Shown here: positions 27,071-35,476 of the stretch, one piece after another
Layout of the letters: each line of letters begins with the position of its first letter
Position numbering within the stretch: the first letter of the stretch is position 1
Assembly (NCBI RefSeq): GCF_002770595.1
Contig: NZ_CP022986.1
Coordinates: forward strand, 1-64,000
Reading direction: 5' to 3'
Source: Chryseobacterium camelliae
GTDB lineage: Bacteria > Bacteroidota > Bacteroidia > Flavobacteriales > Weeksellaceae
DNA: 64,000 bases
The notes under the pieces: model-generated
Told to the model about the DNA's origin: nothing
Seen by the model: only the letters and a program-made list of their open reading frames with translations
The model's database searches: none
Position numbers and translations under genes: made by a program

Positions 27071-27973
27071 ATGACACACCGTTTCAGACTCACTGTTCTG
27101 TTTGCCTTGATGATCTGCTGCCAGGCTTTCGCCCAGACCACAGATAACCTCAAAGAAAAAATACAGCAGATTATTTCATCAAAGGATGCTGAAGTAGGCG
27201 TTGCCATTAAAAGCCAGGACGGCAAGGATACTCTATCCATCAATGGCAACCGGCATTTTCCGCTGCAAAGCGTATTTAAGTTTCACATTGCATTAGCGGT
27301 CCTGTCACAGGTTGATAAGGGTAAATTCAGCCTCAATCAGAAAATAAAAATAGGGAAGAAGGATTTATTGCCGGATCTCTACAGTCCTATCCGTGATCAG
27401 TATCCTAACGGGGTGACGCTTCCTTTATCTAAAATATTGGAATACACGGTTTCACAAAGCGACAATGTAGGCTGTGAACTGTTGCTGAAAATGATCGGTG
27501 GCCCGGAAGCGGTAGAAAAGTACTGTAAGGAAAGCGGAGTGAAAGATATTTCCATTAAAATCAATGAAGAAACCCAGCAGGCCAACTGGGACCTCCAATT
27601 CCAGAACTGGACCACTCCGAAAGCAGGCAACGAAATCCTGGAACTCTTTTATGTCAATGCCAACCAATTGCTCTCGAAGAAGAGTTACGATTTCATCTGG
27701 AAGGTGATGCGGGAAACTGAAACGGGGGAAAACAGGCTTAGGGGGCAGTTGCCCAAGACAACTGTGGTGGCTCATAAGACAGGATCTTCAGGCGCCAATA
27801 AAGAAGGCCTTACTGCAGCTGTTAATGATATGGGAATAGTCTTTTTGCCGAACGGAAAGCATTATTTCATTACTGTATTTGTTACAAAGTCCATGGAAAA
27901 TGCAGAAACCAATGAAAAAATCATCGCGGATATCTCAAAAGCAGCCTGGGATTATTTTAACAAAAAGAAATAA
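27071..27973 (+). CDS. class A beta-lactamase, CIA/CGA-like (subclass A2)
   Basis: The 300-residue periplasmic enzyme hydrolyses beta-lactams through an acyl-serine. The signal peptide ends CQAFAQ. Motifs are SVFK (Ser67, Lys70), SDN (130-132), an omega-loop EETQQANWD (Glu166/167) and KTG (236-238). Large inserts and NWTTPKAGNEILELFY are typical of the Bacteroidota subclass that includes CIA, CGA, PER and CepA. Chryseobacterium species carry such genes on the chromosome, often with extended-spectrum activity; the exact allele cannot be named. It is transcribed alone; TATATTTG at about 26971 could be its -7 element. Confidence 0.95.
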   Translation: MTHRFRLTVLFALMICCQAFAQTTDNLKEKIQQIISSKDAEVGVAIKSQDGKDTLSINGNRHFPLQSVFKFHIALAVLSQVDKGKFSLNQKIKIGKKDLLPDLYSPIRDQYPNGVTLPLSKILEYTVSQSDNVGCELLLKMIGGPEAVEKYCKESGVKDISIKINEETQQANWDLQFQNWTTPKAGNEILELFYVNANQLLSKKSYDFIWKVMRETETGENRLRGQLPKTTVVAHKTGSSGANKEGLTAAVNDMGIVFLPNGKHYFITVFVTKSMENAETNEKIIADISKAAWDYFNKKK

Positions 27974-28034
27974 ACGGGATGCAGGCAAAATAATCTGTCC
28001 GCAGCTTTGAATAGCGCCTTATGCATCATTGATA

Positions 28035-28071
28035 AAAAACAGCATTCCTCATTTCAGGGATGCTGTTTTTT
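28035..28071 (+). terminator. hairpin terminator after the beta-lactamase gene
   Basis: The stem AAAAACAGCATTCC pairs with GGGATGCTGTTTTT (one G-T pair) around an 8-9 base loop, followed by T residues. Confidence 0.85.
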
Positions 28072-28324
28072 ATTGTTTACACAGCAGCTACAGAAATCTT
28101 CTCTACTTTCTCAGTTTGGGAGGTCACCCACAAAATAATACAGTCGCTGCCGGTTACATTTTTCATTTCAGTCGTGTTGAGTGAAACGGTATTTCTTTTC
28201 TGACATCAATGCTCAACCCTCTGCATTTGGATAGAAAATCCCGCCATCTGCATTCAGCCGGGCGTATTCTGCATCGACCTTCCCCGTTGCATGATAAATA
28301 AGCGCACTTTTGCTGAAAAAAATA

Positions 28325-29434
28325 ATGGAGCGAGAAAAATTCCACGGGCTGGACCACCTCAGAGCTGTTGCCATTCTTTTGGTGCTGTTGTATCATTACC
28401 GGATGTTTGAACATCCGGACTGGATCGATACGGTGGGCTGGATAGGGTGGACCGGGGTCGATCTGTTTTTTGTACTGAGCGGCTTCCTGATCTCCGGCCA
28501 GCTGTTCGGGGAAATCAGCCGGTATGGAACCATCAGGCTGAACATCTTTTTTACGAAACGGTTTTTCAGGATTATTCCGCCGTATGCAGTGACGCTGGTC
28601 CTGTATTTTTGTTTTCCGGTATTCCGGGAACGGGAAGCATTGCCGCCGTTATGGAAATTCGTATCCTTCACACAGAATTATGGATTGGATGTGATTGACC
28701 AAGGGACATTTTCTCACGCCTGGTCATTGTGCATCGAAGAGCAGTTTTACCTGGTACTTCCGTTGTCCTTATTGCTTCTGATCCGGCTGAAATCAGTGAG
28801 CTACGTGACCTCTGGAATCCTTTTTGTGCTGATTTTTACCCTGCTAATCCGGCTTTTTTTCTGGGAGCATGCTGTTGCTCCGCTTCTCGAATCGCCTGAG
28901 TTCTGGAAAGTATGGTACATGAAGCTGTATTATCCTACGTATACGCGGCTGGACGGACTGGCCATCGGCGTGCTGATGGGTTACCTGTTCAGGGTTTCAT
29001 CCAGGTTCAAAACAATCATCCATAAGAATGGGAACCTCCTGACCATTACCGGAATTCTGGCTGTAACTTTTTCTCTTTGGTTTTGCAGGGACCAGTACTC
29101 AGCTCAGGCTTCGGTTTTCGGGTTTAGCCTGGTGGCGATCAGTTACGGAATCCTGGTAGCGGGAGCCATTTCGCAGTCATCGTTCCTGGGCAGGAAAGCC
29201 AATATGGTAACGTCACAATTGGCCGCCCTTTCGTATGCCATCTATTTGTCCCACAAAGGGATCATCCATCTGGTGCAGCGATTTCTTGATCAGCTTACAA
29301 TCCAGGTTCCGGACACTGTTGTGCTGGTTCTCTGCCTAGTCAGCTGTATCCTGGCCGGGTTGCTGTATCGCTATGGTATCGAAAGGCCATCGGCGCAGAT
29401 CAAAAATAAAATCCTTAATCAATATTTTCTATGA
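28325..29434 (+). CDS. OafA/YrhL-type membrane acyltransferase
   Basis: About 369 residues with some ten transmembrane helices. It begins FHGLDHLRAVAILLVLLYHY, the acyltransferase-3 signature with the catalytic His (H-x-x-R), and has GVDLFFVLSGFLISG and WSLCIEEQFYLVLP further on. Such enzymes O-acetylate or succinylate surface polysaccharides or glycolipids at the cytoplasmic membrane. I chose the ATG at 28325 over an alternative TTG about 15 bp upstream. It overlaps the next gene by 4 bp (ATGA). The substrate is unknown. Confidence 0.92.
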   Translation: MEREKFHGLDHLRAVAILLVLLYHYRMFEHPDWIDTVGWIGWTGVDLFFVLSGFLISGQLFGEISRYGTIRLNIFFTKRFFRIIPPYAVTLVLYFCFPVFREREALPPLWKFVSFTQNYGLDVIDQGTFSHAWSLCIEEQFYLVLPLSLLLLIRLKSVSYVTSGILFVLIFTLLIRLFFWEHAVAPLLESPEFWKVWYMKLYYPTYTRLDGLAIGVLMGYLFRVSSRFKTIIHKNGNLLTITGILAVTFSLWFCRDQYSAQASVFGFSLVAISYGILVAGAISQSSFLGRKANMVTSQLAALSYAIYLSHKGIIHLVQRFLDQLTIQVPDTVVLVLCLVSCILAGLLYRYGIERPSAQIKNKILNQYFL

Positions 29435-29928
29435 AAACTATTCATCTACTCATCTTCATGCTGCTGTCCGGTTTTGCAGCGGCCCAGAACTATTCCCCAG
29501 AAAAAAAGGAAATCGAAACTGTTATCCGGCAGGTTAAAGAAAGCATCATCAGAAAAGATTCGGCAGCTTTTTACCGCCTGTTCCATGAAAATCCTGTCGT
29601 CTGGATCGGTGTGGTTAAAAACAGGTCGCAGGCAAAACGGCAGCAGACCAATCCGGCGAACAGCAAAAATTATTTCAAAGATACCTATGAGAATTTCTTC
29701 CGCTATATTATGGAACCGGGAAGGAAGGAAGAAGAATTTAACAACATCCGCATCGTCAATGATGATGTCATGGCAAGCGTTACTTTTAATTATATTTTCC
29801 GTGAAGACAACACCATTACCAATTGGGGCGATGAAGCCTGGCACCTGATTAAAGCGGAAGGGAAATGGAAAATCGTGAGCGTTATTTATTCCTATGAAAA
29901 TGCAAAATTTTTCCCGAAACCTGAGTAA
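29431..29928 (+). CDS. secreted SnoaL/DUF4440-like (NTF2 fold) protein
   Basis: The 165-residue protein has a signal peptide (IFMLLSGFAAAQ) and then the cone-shaped NTF2-like fold: an N-terminal helix with KKEIETVIRQVKESIIRKDS, FYRLFHENPVVWIGV, and a strand pair WGDEAWHLIKAEGKWKIVSV that closes the pocket. The fold hosts both enzymes and binding proteins, so no reaction is assigned. It is translationally coupled to the acyltransferase. Confidence 0.8.
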   Translation: MKTIHLLIFMLLSGFAAAQNYSPEKKEIETVIRQVKESIIRKDSAAFYRLFHENPVVWIGVVKNRSQAKRQQTNPANSKNYFKDTYENFFRYIMEPGRKEEEFNNIRIVNDDVMASVTFNYIFREDNTITNWGDEAWHLIKAEGKWKIVSVIYSYENAKFFPKPE

Positions 29929-30071
29929 ATCTGTATGGTGATGTTTTAGATTTTTTGCATGGAAATTAAATTCGCTCGCAGATCACAGGGATTACACAGA
30001 TCTGAATGCAAATAAAGAATCTGCACCATCCGCAAGCGAAAAATAAAGATAAAATGACCTGACAGGCATTC

Positions 30072-30106
30072 AAACCTCATAGGTTTTCAAAACCTATGGG
30101 GTTTTT
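30072..30106. repeat. palindromic repeat 1
   Basis: AAACCTCATAGG and its near complement CCTATGGGGTTT flank TTTTCAAAA. It shares the AAACC…TTTTnAAAA…GGTTT layout with the two elements that follow. Confidence 0.8.
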
Positions 30107-30178
30107 CTTACTGCAAAATAAGCCTGTAAATAATCAATACCGGATCAGCATTCCATCTGGAAAACTTTTCCCGCTTCC

Positions 30179-30211
30179 AAACCTTCAAGGTTTTTAAAAC
30201 CTTGAAGGTTT
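30179..30211. repeat. palindromic repeat 2
   Basis: AAACCTTCAAGG / CCTTGAAGGTTT around TTTTTAAAA. Perfect stem; different stem sequence from its neighbours but same plan. Confidence 0.85.
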
Positions 30212-30233
30212 CCATCAGAGCTCATCCATTTCT

Positions 30234-30268
30234 AAACCTAACGGGTTTCCAAAACCCGTTAGGTTTTT
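30234..30268. repeat. palindromic repeat 3
   Basis: AAACCTAACGGG / CCCGTTAGGTTT around TTTCCAAAA, followed by T residues. Perfect stem; the third of the set. Confidence 0.85.
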
Positions 30269-30338
30269 CACTGTAGCACAAGCCTGTAAGATGAAATGAA
30301 AGATCATTTCGATCTGTAAACCTTCACCCTTCGTATGA

Positions 30339-30899
30339 TCAGCTTGTTTCGTCCTCTTCACCTTCTTTAACTTCTAAAAAAGCCTTCCTCCGTTCCAGAA
30401 TAACAAACCCTGCATCCAGCATTTTCGTCAGATAAATATATGGACTCACCATATTCTTTTCCGGGCCGCAGCGGTAGACGCCGAGGGAAAAATAGACCAT
30501 TCCGCCCAGGAAGTAATCGAATTCCTTTACAGTGAAAGCGGTAAAAGCGGTGTGGAAAACCAGCAGGGGATTGTGGAATTCTTCATCGGAAAGGGAGCCT
30601 TGCATGAGTGGTGAAATGGTTTCAGTTGAGGTACTGAGCATCCACTTCTTGTTTTTCATGCGGAGAAAATATCCGGCACGGATAAATGACCGCATCGACT
30701 GGTGGAAATGGACAATAGTGGAAAAATCTTCGTCTATAAAACCTCTTTTCTGCACGGCACACTGCATAATGGTGTTCAGCATATCTTTGGCGGTGGTGAG
30801 GTCGTTGAACCGGAAGAATGTGTCCAGCATTTTCAGGCTGGAATGTTTCTTATGGCTGTATTTCGGCCGGTGTTTTACGTTGATGGTTTCTTTTTTCAT
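30339..30899 (-). CDS. conserved hypothetical protein
   Basis: The 186-residue soluble protein has no family I recognise. It starts basic (MKKETINVKHRPKYSHKKHS) and is then mostly helical (MLDTFFRFNDLTTAKDMLNT, IVHFHQSMRSFIRAGYFLRM), ending in an acidic tail. No signal peptide or membrane helix is convincing. Base composition matches the core genes. It lies between the palindrome array and the structured-RNA region. Confidence 0.7.
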   Translation of the reverse strand: MKKETINVKHRPKYSHKKHSSLKMLDTFFRFNDLTTAKDMLNTIMQCAVQKRGFIDEDFSTIVHFHQSMRSFIRAGYFLRMKNKKWMLSTSTETISPLMQGSLSDEEFHNPLLVFHTAFTAFTVKEFDYFLGGMVYFSLGVYRCGPEKNMVSPYIYLTKMLDAGFVILERRKAFLEVKEGEEDETS

Positions 30900-31021
30900 A
30901 CGGATGTTTTTTTGTGTTTATGAGGTTCCGGTTGAACCTACAGGTTCCCGGAACAGTTCGTTTTGTTGACTGTCCTTATTTAATGGCAAGCTTAAAAGCA
31001 GGTTTTTTGGTATTTTAAAAA

Positions 31022-31097
31022 GCTTTCCTGGTGCCCTTGGGCAGAGAAAAAAGAACCGGGTAACCGAGGAATCATTAGCCGCCGGGCACCGGAAAGC
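31022..31097. ncRNA. hairpin-closed element of unknown type
   Basis: The arms GCTTTCCTGGTGCCC (31022-31036) and GGGCACCGGAAAGC (31084-31097) pair over 14 positions with one bulged base, enclosing about 47 nt rich in A/G (with CCGGGTAACCGAGG inside). The closing helix is long for chance. It could be an RNA element or a mobile palindrome. No known riboswitch consensus fits. Confidence 0.4.
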
Positions 31098-31178
31098 AGG
31101 GAATATACACGGCTGTATCAGCCGGCATACTCTAAAAACACACATTTACACATTGATACTTTATCGTTGGGAAGATTG

Positions 31179-31385
31179 GCTTAGAAAAATTGTAGAGGCA
31201 GCGGACTGCATGAAATAAAAACGGCGTGGAGCTCTACATATCCGATTCGGGGCACTGGTATACCTTGTACACAGATAAGAGAACTCACGCCTAGGTCGTG
31301 AGCTTTCCGCTTATCGTCTCGTGTACTAAAAATTACCAGTTTTCGAATCGAGATTCTAAGCAATAGCTTCTATTGTTCGTTGAAG
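31179..31385 (-). ncRNA. predicted structured small RNA
   Basis: Seven pairs of complementary segments nest without conflict: 31179-31186/31354-31361, 31191-31197/31232-31238, 31243-31249/31344-31350, 31255-31260/31334-31339, 31267-31272/31321-31326, 31274-31279/31310-31315 and 31284-31289/31297-31302. They form a closing stem, one long rod and a side arm. On the reverse strand a Bacteroidota-type promoter ends just before it, giving a transcript of about 205 nt. A 60-codon frame here is probably not a gene. The family is unknown; 6S-like, retron-like or other RNAs would need testing. Confidence 0.55.
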
Positions 31386-31390
31386 TATCG

Positions 31391-31422
31391 CAAAATTACT
31401 GCAATCAATAATTCTTTCCAAA
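31391..31422 (-). promoter_or_regulatory. promoter for the predicted small RNA
   Basis: On the reverse strand TTTG (31419-31422) and TAATTTTG (31391-31398) are separated by exactly 20 bp, matching the Bacteroidota -33/-7 consensus. Transcription would start near 31385, just upstream of the paired region. Confidence 0.6.
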
Positions 31423-31492
31423 TATATATAAAAAAGATAATGTAAACCAAACGGATTACAAGTTTTTTTATCAAATATTTTAAAATTGTTAA

Positions 31493-31741
31493 ATGAGTAA
31501 GCTTAACAAAGAAGATATTGAACTAAGAAATAAAATTATTCAAAGATTAATTAATCTGAGAGAGGCCACTGGGTTGAGCCAAAGCGGATTTGCTAAGCTT
31601 CATGATATTGACAGACAACAAGTAAACCGATGGGAAAGTTTCGAAAGTGACAGGGGAGTCACGATCTACACCATTCAAAGATTTTGCACGCTTGTCAAAA
31701 TTACCTTACAAGAATTTTTTGATGATCCATTATTTAACTAG
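31493..31741 (+). CDS. small XRE-type helix-turn-helix protein
   Basis: The 82-residue DNA-binding protein has a single HTH (GLSQSGFAKLHDIDRQQVNR WE) after a helical lead, and ends TLQEFFDDPLFN. The fold matches Cro/CI-type regulators without a sensor domain. It lies 170 bp upstream of the NB-ARC protein on the same strand in AT-rich sequence and is divergent from the predicted small RNA. Such small regulators often control adjacent defence genes; that role here is inference. Confidence 0.85.
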   Translation: MSKLNKEDIELRNKIIQRLINLREATGLSQSGFAKLHDIDRQQVNRWESFESDRGVTIYTIQRFCTLVKITLQEFFDDPLFN

Positions 31742-31911
31742 GTTTAAAGTAGAATTGAATTATAACTATACTTATAATTTGATCTATTTGGAAGTACAAT
31801 CATTTAGCTATTAAATAAAATTATATAATCCACTGATTCTTTAAGCATAAAAAATTATACTCTAGCTATTTATAAATTATTTATATATATTTGATATATA
31901 TATAAAAACTA

Positions 31912-34665
31912 ATGGATCATACTCAAAAATTGAGAATAAAAACAGCTATGATAGTATATGAACTGGAAACCTCATTAGGTAACTATGTCATAGAAAATGA
32001 AGTCTTACACACTATTTCAGAATCAAGTATTGAATCAATAATTGATAGAGAAAAAGTTAGAGGAAATGTTCTTTCAAAAGAAAACCTAAATTTAATTATT
32101 GAGTCTAGTTATTTAGATGAGATATTTAATTTTGCAATAAATATAACATTAAATACAAGTTTACATCAACATATGGTTGAACTTAAGCAACTATGTTTGA
32201 TGTTTGGAATCTTTGACATAAGAAATGCAGTTAGTCATCCGAATAGACCATTTCCAGATTGCTATTGGTTCAGAGTTGCTGCAATTGCAAGTGATCCCTT
32301 AATTGAAAAATTAAGTTTATCAAATATTAGAACAGCACTAAATTCTGCAATGGAGGAAAATTTAAATACACCTCCAGATGAGTGGTTATATAATGTTAAT
32401 TGGGCTATTCCAAATACATTACCTTCTACGTTTGACCACGAAATTACTGGTTTATTAGGTCGTGATAAAGAATTTAAAGATTTGGAAAGTGTGCTCTCCA
32501 AAAGAAGAAATAATTTAATAGCTATAGTTGCACCAGGTGGTGTAGGAAAAACTGCTTTAGTTTTACAATATTTAAAAGATATATCTCTAAATCCTATTTG
32601 GACATCTAGGTTAAGCTGTATTGTATTTTGTTCTTTAAAAAATGAAAAATTAACTATTGACGGTATTGAACCTATTAATGCGATAATTGGTCTAGAACAA
32701 ATCAAGGAGACAATTTTTTTAGATCTTAAAAAGATTTATAGTAATCATGAATTTACAACCATTGAAGAGGCAATAGAAATTCTAGAAGATGAAAATATTT
32801 TAATATGTATAGATAATCTTGAAACATTATTGATGGATTCTCAAAAAGAATTTATTGAATTCAATGAACAATTACCAATAAGTTGGAAGGTTTTAGTTAC
32901 TAGTAGAATTTCTATTGATTCTGCTACAACTGTACCTTTAGAACCTTTAGTTAAAAGGCATGCTGTAAATTTGAGTAGAAATTATCTTAAAAAAAGAGGA
33001 GTTTTAGATTTCAAACAAGAAGACTTAGAGAAAATTGCTAGTACTGCTAATAACAACCCTTTAGCAATTAGGTTAACAATAGATTTATATTTAAAAGATG
33101 GAGATATAATTTCGTCCATATCAAAATCACAAAAAGATATTGCATCATTTTCATATAAAAATTTAATCGAAGTATTAAAGCAAAAATCAATTGTAATCTT
33201 AGAAGCAATATATGCAATTGGTAATCCTAATAGATCTGAATTAATTGAATTTTTAAATTTTAGTAAAGAAGATATTATTGAATCCATTAATGAATTAGGA
33301 AAAACAAGTTTGATATTTAGAACTATTGATGAATATGGTAATGATATATATGAGCTTAGTGATTCCATTAAAGATCTACTTTTAACAAATCCAAAAAATA
33401 TTGAAGTTAGAAATAGTATTACTGAGGAAGTCAAAAAACGTAAAGCAAAAATATTAGAACAATCTGCTAGAATAAAGCAATTGGGGCTATCAGAGTTCGA
33501 TGAGGAGTATATACCAGATAATATTGATCCCACAATATATAGTCTTGTCACAGATTTAAACAAATGCCTGGGAAAAAATTATAATCATTCAGATTTAATA
33601 ATCATTAAAGAAAAGTTTAATGATATTCTAAAATATAAAAATAATGACGCTTTATTATTGTATCATTTTTCAAGAATTTTTAAAGATCTAAAAGATACCA
33701 GTAATGAATTATCAAATTTAATTAAAGCAGAAGAACAAAATCCGGAATCACCAAGAATTAAGTTAGCTATAGCTCTAAGATATTTTTATAATAATGATTA
33801 TCTCGATGCATTAAATTATTTTGAGTTTTTAATTTCAAAAAATTATGATGAAACACTTAAATCTAATAAAAAATTTAGCTTTTCAGTAACAAAACTTTAT
33901 TATTTAAGTCTTATTTACTTAGGCGAATATGATAAAATTTTGGATAAATCAATTAACTGGCAAAGTCATTTAAATTGGAGCGGAATTATTGGCGTCTCAC
34001 GTGCAACTGCCTTAAAAAGGAAAATTGAGTTTAATCATTCTTTTACAGATATTATAACACCACTAGTAGAAGAAATATTTGATATACTAAATTATATCTT
34101 TGAGACAGAAGGGTACTTCGATATTGCTTGTACTGAGGCTAATAAGATAATAAAAGATATTGATTTTATAGTTAATATTTCATTCGAATATTCTCAACAT
34201 ATTCAAATAAAATATTTAAGTTTTGTTGCTAAACATTTCTTTAATATTATTTCTAAATTAAGAAATGAAAATATAAATAATATCGAAAATCAGATATTTA
34301 TTAAAAAACTATTTGATCTTGAGTTAATTGGAAATCCGATAAAGGTAGTATCATGGTTTAAAAGATATGACGAAGAAAAATCTAAATATGATAGTGAACA
34401 CATTCTTGAACTAAGTGCAGATGGATATGAAATAGTGAAAGTTTATCATATTCCAGAAGATAAAGGTTATGGACTTTCGAGCTTCATGTTTGCAGAAAAT
34501 AAAGAAGGACAGCAATTTTATCTTAGTGTAAACTTTTTTGATGAAGGTTGGAATAGATGGGGATATATTAAGGAAGGAGATTTATTGGCAATCAAATACA
34601 AAAACGTAAAAAATGATGGAAAACCTTATCAAGCTATTCAAATTATCGAAATAGATAAGTACTAA
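31912..34665 (+). CDS. HEPN-like/NB-ARC/TPR STAND protein with OB-like tail; candidate defence protein
   Basis: The 917-residue protein has four parts. Residues 1-150 are helical and carry R-N-A-V-S-H (104-109), the R-x4-H motif of HEPN ribonucleases, in a Swt1-like setting. The NTPase follows: GRDKEF, Walker A GGVGKT (209-214), Walker B ILICIDNLE (296-304) and VLVTSR (327-332), as in NB-ARC/STAND ATPases. From about 520 to 815 come TPR-like helices. The last 95 residues form a beta-rich OB/cold-shock-like domain (YHIPEDKGYGLSSFMFAENK). STAND proteins of this plan sense an invader and unleash an effector, here plausibly RNA cleavage. The gene is extremely AT-rich, suggesting recent transfer. 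Defence is inferred. Confidence 0.8.
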   Translation: MDHTQKLRIKTAMIVYELETSLGNYVIENEVLHTISESSIESIIDREKVRGNVLSKENLNLIIESSYLDEIFNFAINITLNTSLHQHMVELKQLCLMFGIFDIRNAVSHPNRPFPDCYWFRVAAIASDPLIEKLSLSNIRTALNSAMEENLNTPPDEWLYNVNWAIPNTLPSTFDHEITGLLGRDKEFKDLESVLSKRRNNLIAIVAPGGVGKTALVLQYLKDISLNPIWTSRLSCIVFCSLKNEKLTIDGIEPINAIIGLEQIKETIFLDLKKIYSNHEFTTIEEAIEILEDENILICIDNLETLLMDSQKEFIEFNEQLPISWKVLVTSRISIDSATTVPLEPLVKRHAVNLSRNYLKKRGVLDFKQEDLEKIASTANNNPLAIRLTIDLYLKDGDIISSISKSQKDIASFSYKNLIEVLKQKSIVILEAIYAIGNPNRSELIEFLNFSKEDIIESINELGKTSLIFRTIDEYGNDIYELSDSIKDLLLTNPKNIEVRNSITEEVKKRKAKILEQSARIKQLGLSEFDEEYIPDNIDPTIYSLVTDLNKCLGKNYNHSDLIIIKEKFNDILKYKNNDALLLYHFSRIFKDLKDTSNELSNLIKAEEQNPESPRIKLAIALRYFYNNDYLDALNYFEFLISKNYDETLKSNKKFSFSVTKLYYLSLIYLGEYDKILDKSINWQSHLNWSGIIGVSRATALKRKIEFNHSFTDIITPLVEEIFDILNYIFETEGYFDIACTEANKIIKDIDFIVNISFEYSQHIQIKYLSFVAKHFFNIISKLRNENINNIENQIFIKKLFDLELIGNPIKVVSWFKRYDEEKSKYDSEHILELSADGYEIVKVYHIPEDKGYGLSSFMFAENKEGQQFYLSVNFFDEGWNRWGYIKEGDLLAIKYKNVKNDGKPYQAIQIIEIDKY

Positions 34666-34712
34666 TTTAAAAGGCAATCTTAAAGATTGCCTTTTAAATT
34701 AGTACTTATCTA
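34652..34712. terminator. 61-nt near-perfect palindrome spanning two stop codons
   Basis: Two 30-bp arms (34652-34681 and 34683-34712) are exact reverse complements around a single A. It includes the stop codon of the NB-ARC gene and that of the convergent DUF3892-like gene. The inner part (AAAAGGCAATCTT…) is a normal bidirectional terminator; the outer extension into both coding ends is unusual. Confidence 0.92.
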
Positions 34713-35023
34713 AGTTCATCAATTAATAACAAGTTACCAAGATTATCCCTCGCCGTAGAGTCTTTGTCAGTACGTAAATAAGTACTGTAGCCTATATGTA
34801 TTGTACTAACATTTGCCCCTTCAGACCATGAACCTTTACTATAGTTGTAAGTTGCAGTTTTAAAAGTATGACCTAAAGATAATGCTGATATGACTTCATT
34901 TTTAGTAAATACTCTACCTTTACTCAACCGACCAGCTGATACCGGAGAGTGAACTAAAACATCAGTGATAAATGATGGATTACCACTTTTTTCTCTAATT
35001 GCTGTAATGTAAAACTTACTCAT
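34706..35023 (-). CDS. DUF3892-like protein
   Basis: From the second ATG (35023) the protein has 105 residues starting MSKFYITAIREKSGNPSFIT, with VFTKNEVISALSLGHTFKTA and YLRTDKDSTARDNLGNLL later on. This pattern matches DUF3892 proteins, small soluble proteins of unknown role in Bacteroidota and Firmicutes. A longer start at 35053 is possible. It is convergent with the NB-ARC gene and shares its AT-richness, so it may be island cargo. Confidence 0.75.
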   Translation of the reverse strand: MSKFYITAIREKSGNPSFITDVLVHSPVSAGRLSKGRVFTKNEVISALSLGHTFKTATYNYSKGSWSEGANVSTIHIGYSTYLRTDKDSTARDNLGNLLLIDELR

Positions 35024-35476
35024 AACATTAAAATTTTTTCTGGCCTCTTTCATCCAGACCAGTAGTTGAATTTATTACCGGAGTTGATTATTTGTTCATT
35101 GGACTCTCCATAACGTTTGAACTATCCGAAATCGTAATAAAGTATTAATAACTTTACTTTTAAGATTTTAAACCTTTAGCATGAATTTAATGCTATCGCG
35201 TAGATTGTAGATAAGCAAATTCGATAAATCCGAATTATTTTAGTTCTATAGCTGTAAGCTTAACTCATAATTTTTTGCTTTCTTTTAATAACACAAGACA
35301 AAACTATAAGTTAGTTACGCAATGTTTTTGCGTAATTAAAGGTTTATGATGATTTTCTAAATAAAAAATATTATTTCAGAAAATAAGAAATCAAAATTTA
35401 TATTTATTTTGTATTTAAAAAAGATGGAGAAATGTTATTATATAAAGGTATAAGAATTCTTATAATTAAATTCTCA
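35024..35476. other. AT-rich intergenic stretch
   Basis: About 450 bp with no supported gene. A small hairpin (TTACGCAA…TTGCGTAA near 35315) is visible, of unknown meaning. It forms the right edge of the AT-rich island. Confidence 0.45.

Larger units (their letters stand above)
29929..30338. other. intergenic region with three palindromes
   Basis: About 410 bp between convergent genes, holding the three palindromic repeats listed separately. No gene is supported. Confidence 0.6.

Noticed and set aside
31022..31097. Riboswitch (ZTP, TPP, cobalamin or molybdenum cofactor type)
   Set aside because: GGTGCCC/GGGCACC and CCGCCGGGCA are superficially similar to some, but the conserved core bases are absent and no target gene follows.
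31179..31361. Retron msr-msd RNA
   Set aside because: Terminal inverted repeats fit, but no reverse transcriptase gene is nearby.
31181..31363. 60-codon reverse frame starting with TTG
   Set aside because: It coincides with the nested RNA helices and has no ATG; the base pairing explains the sequence better.
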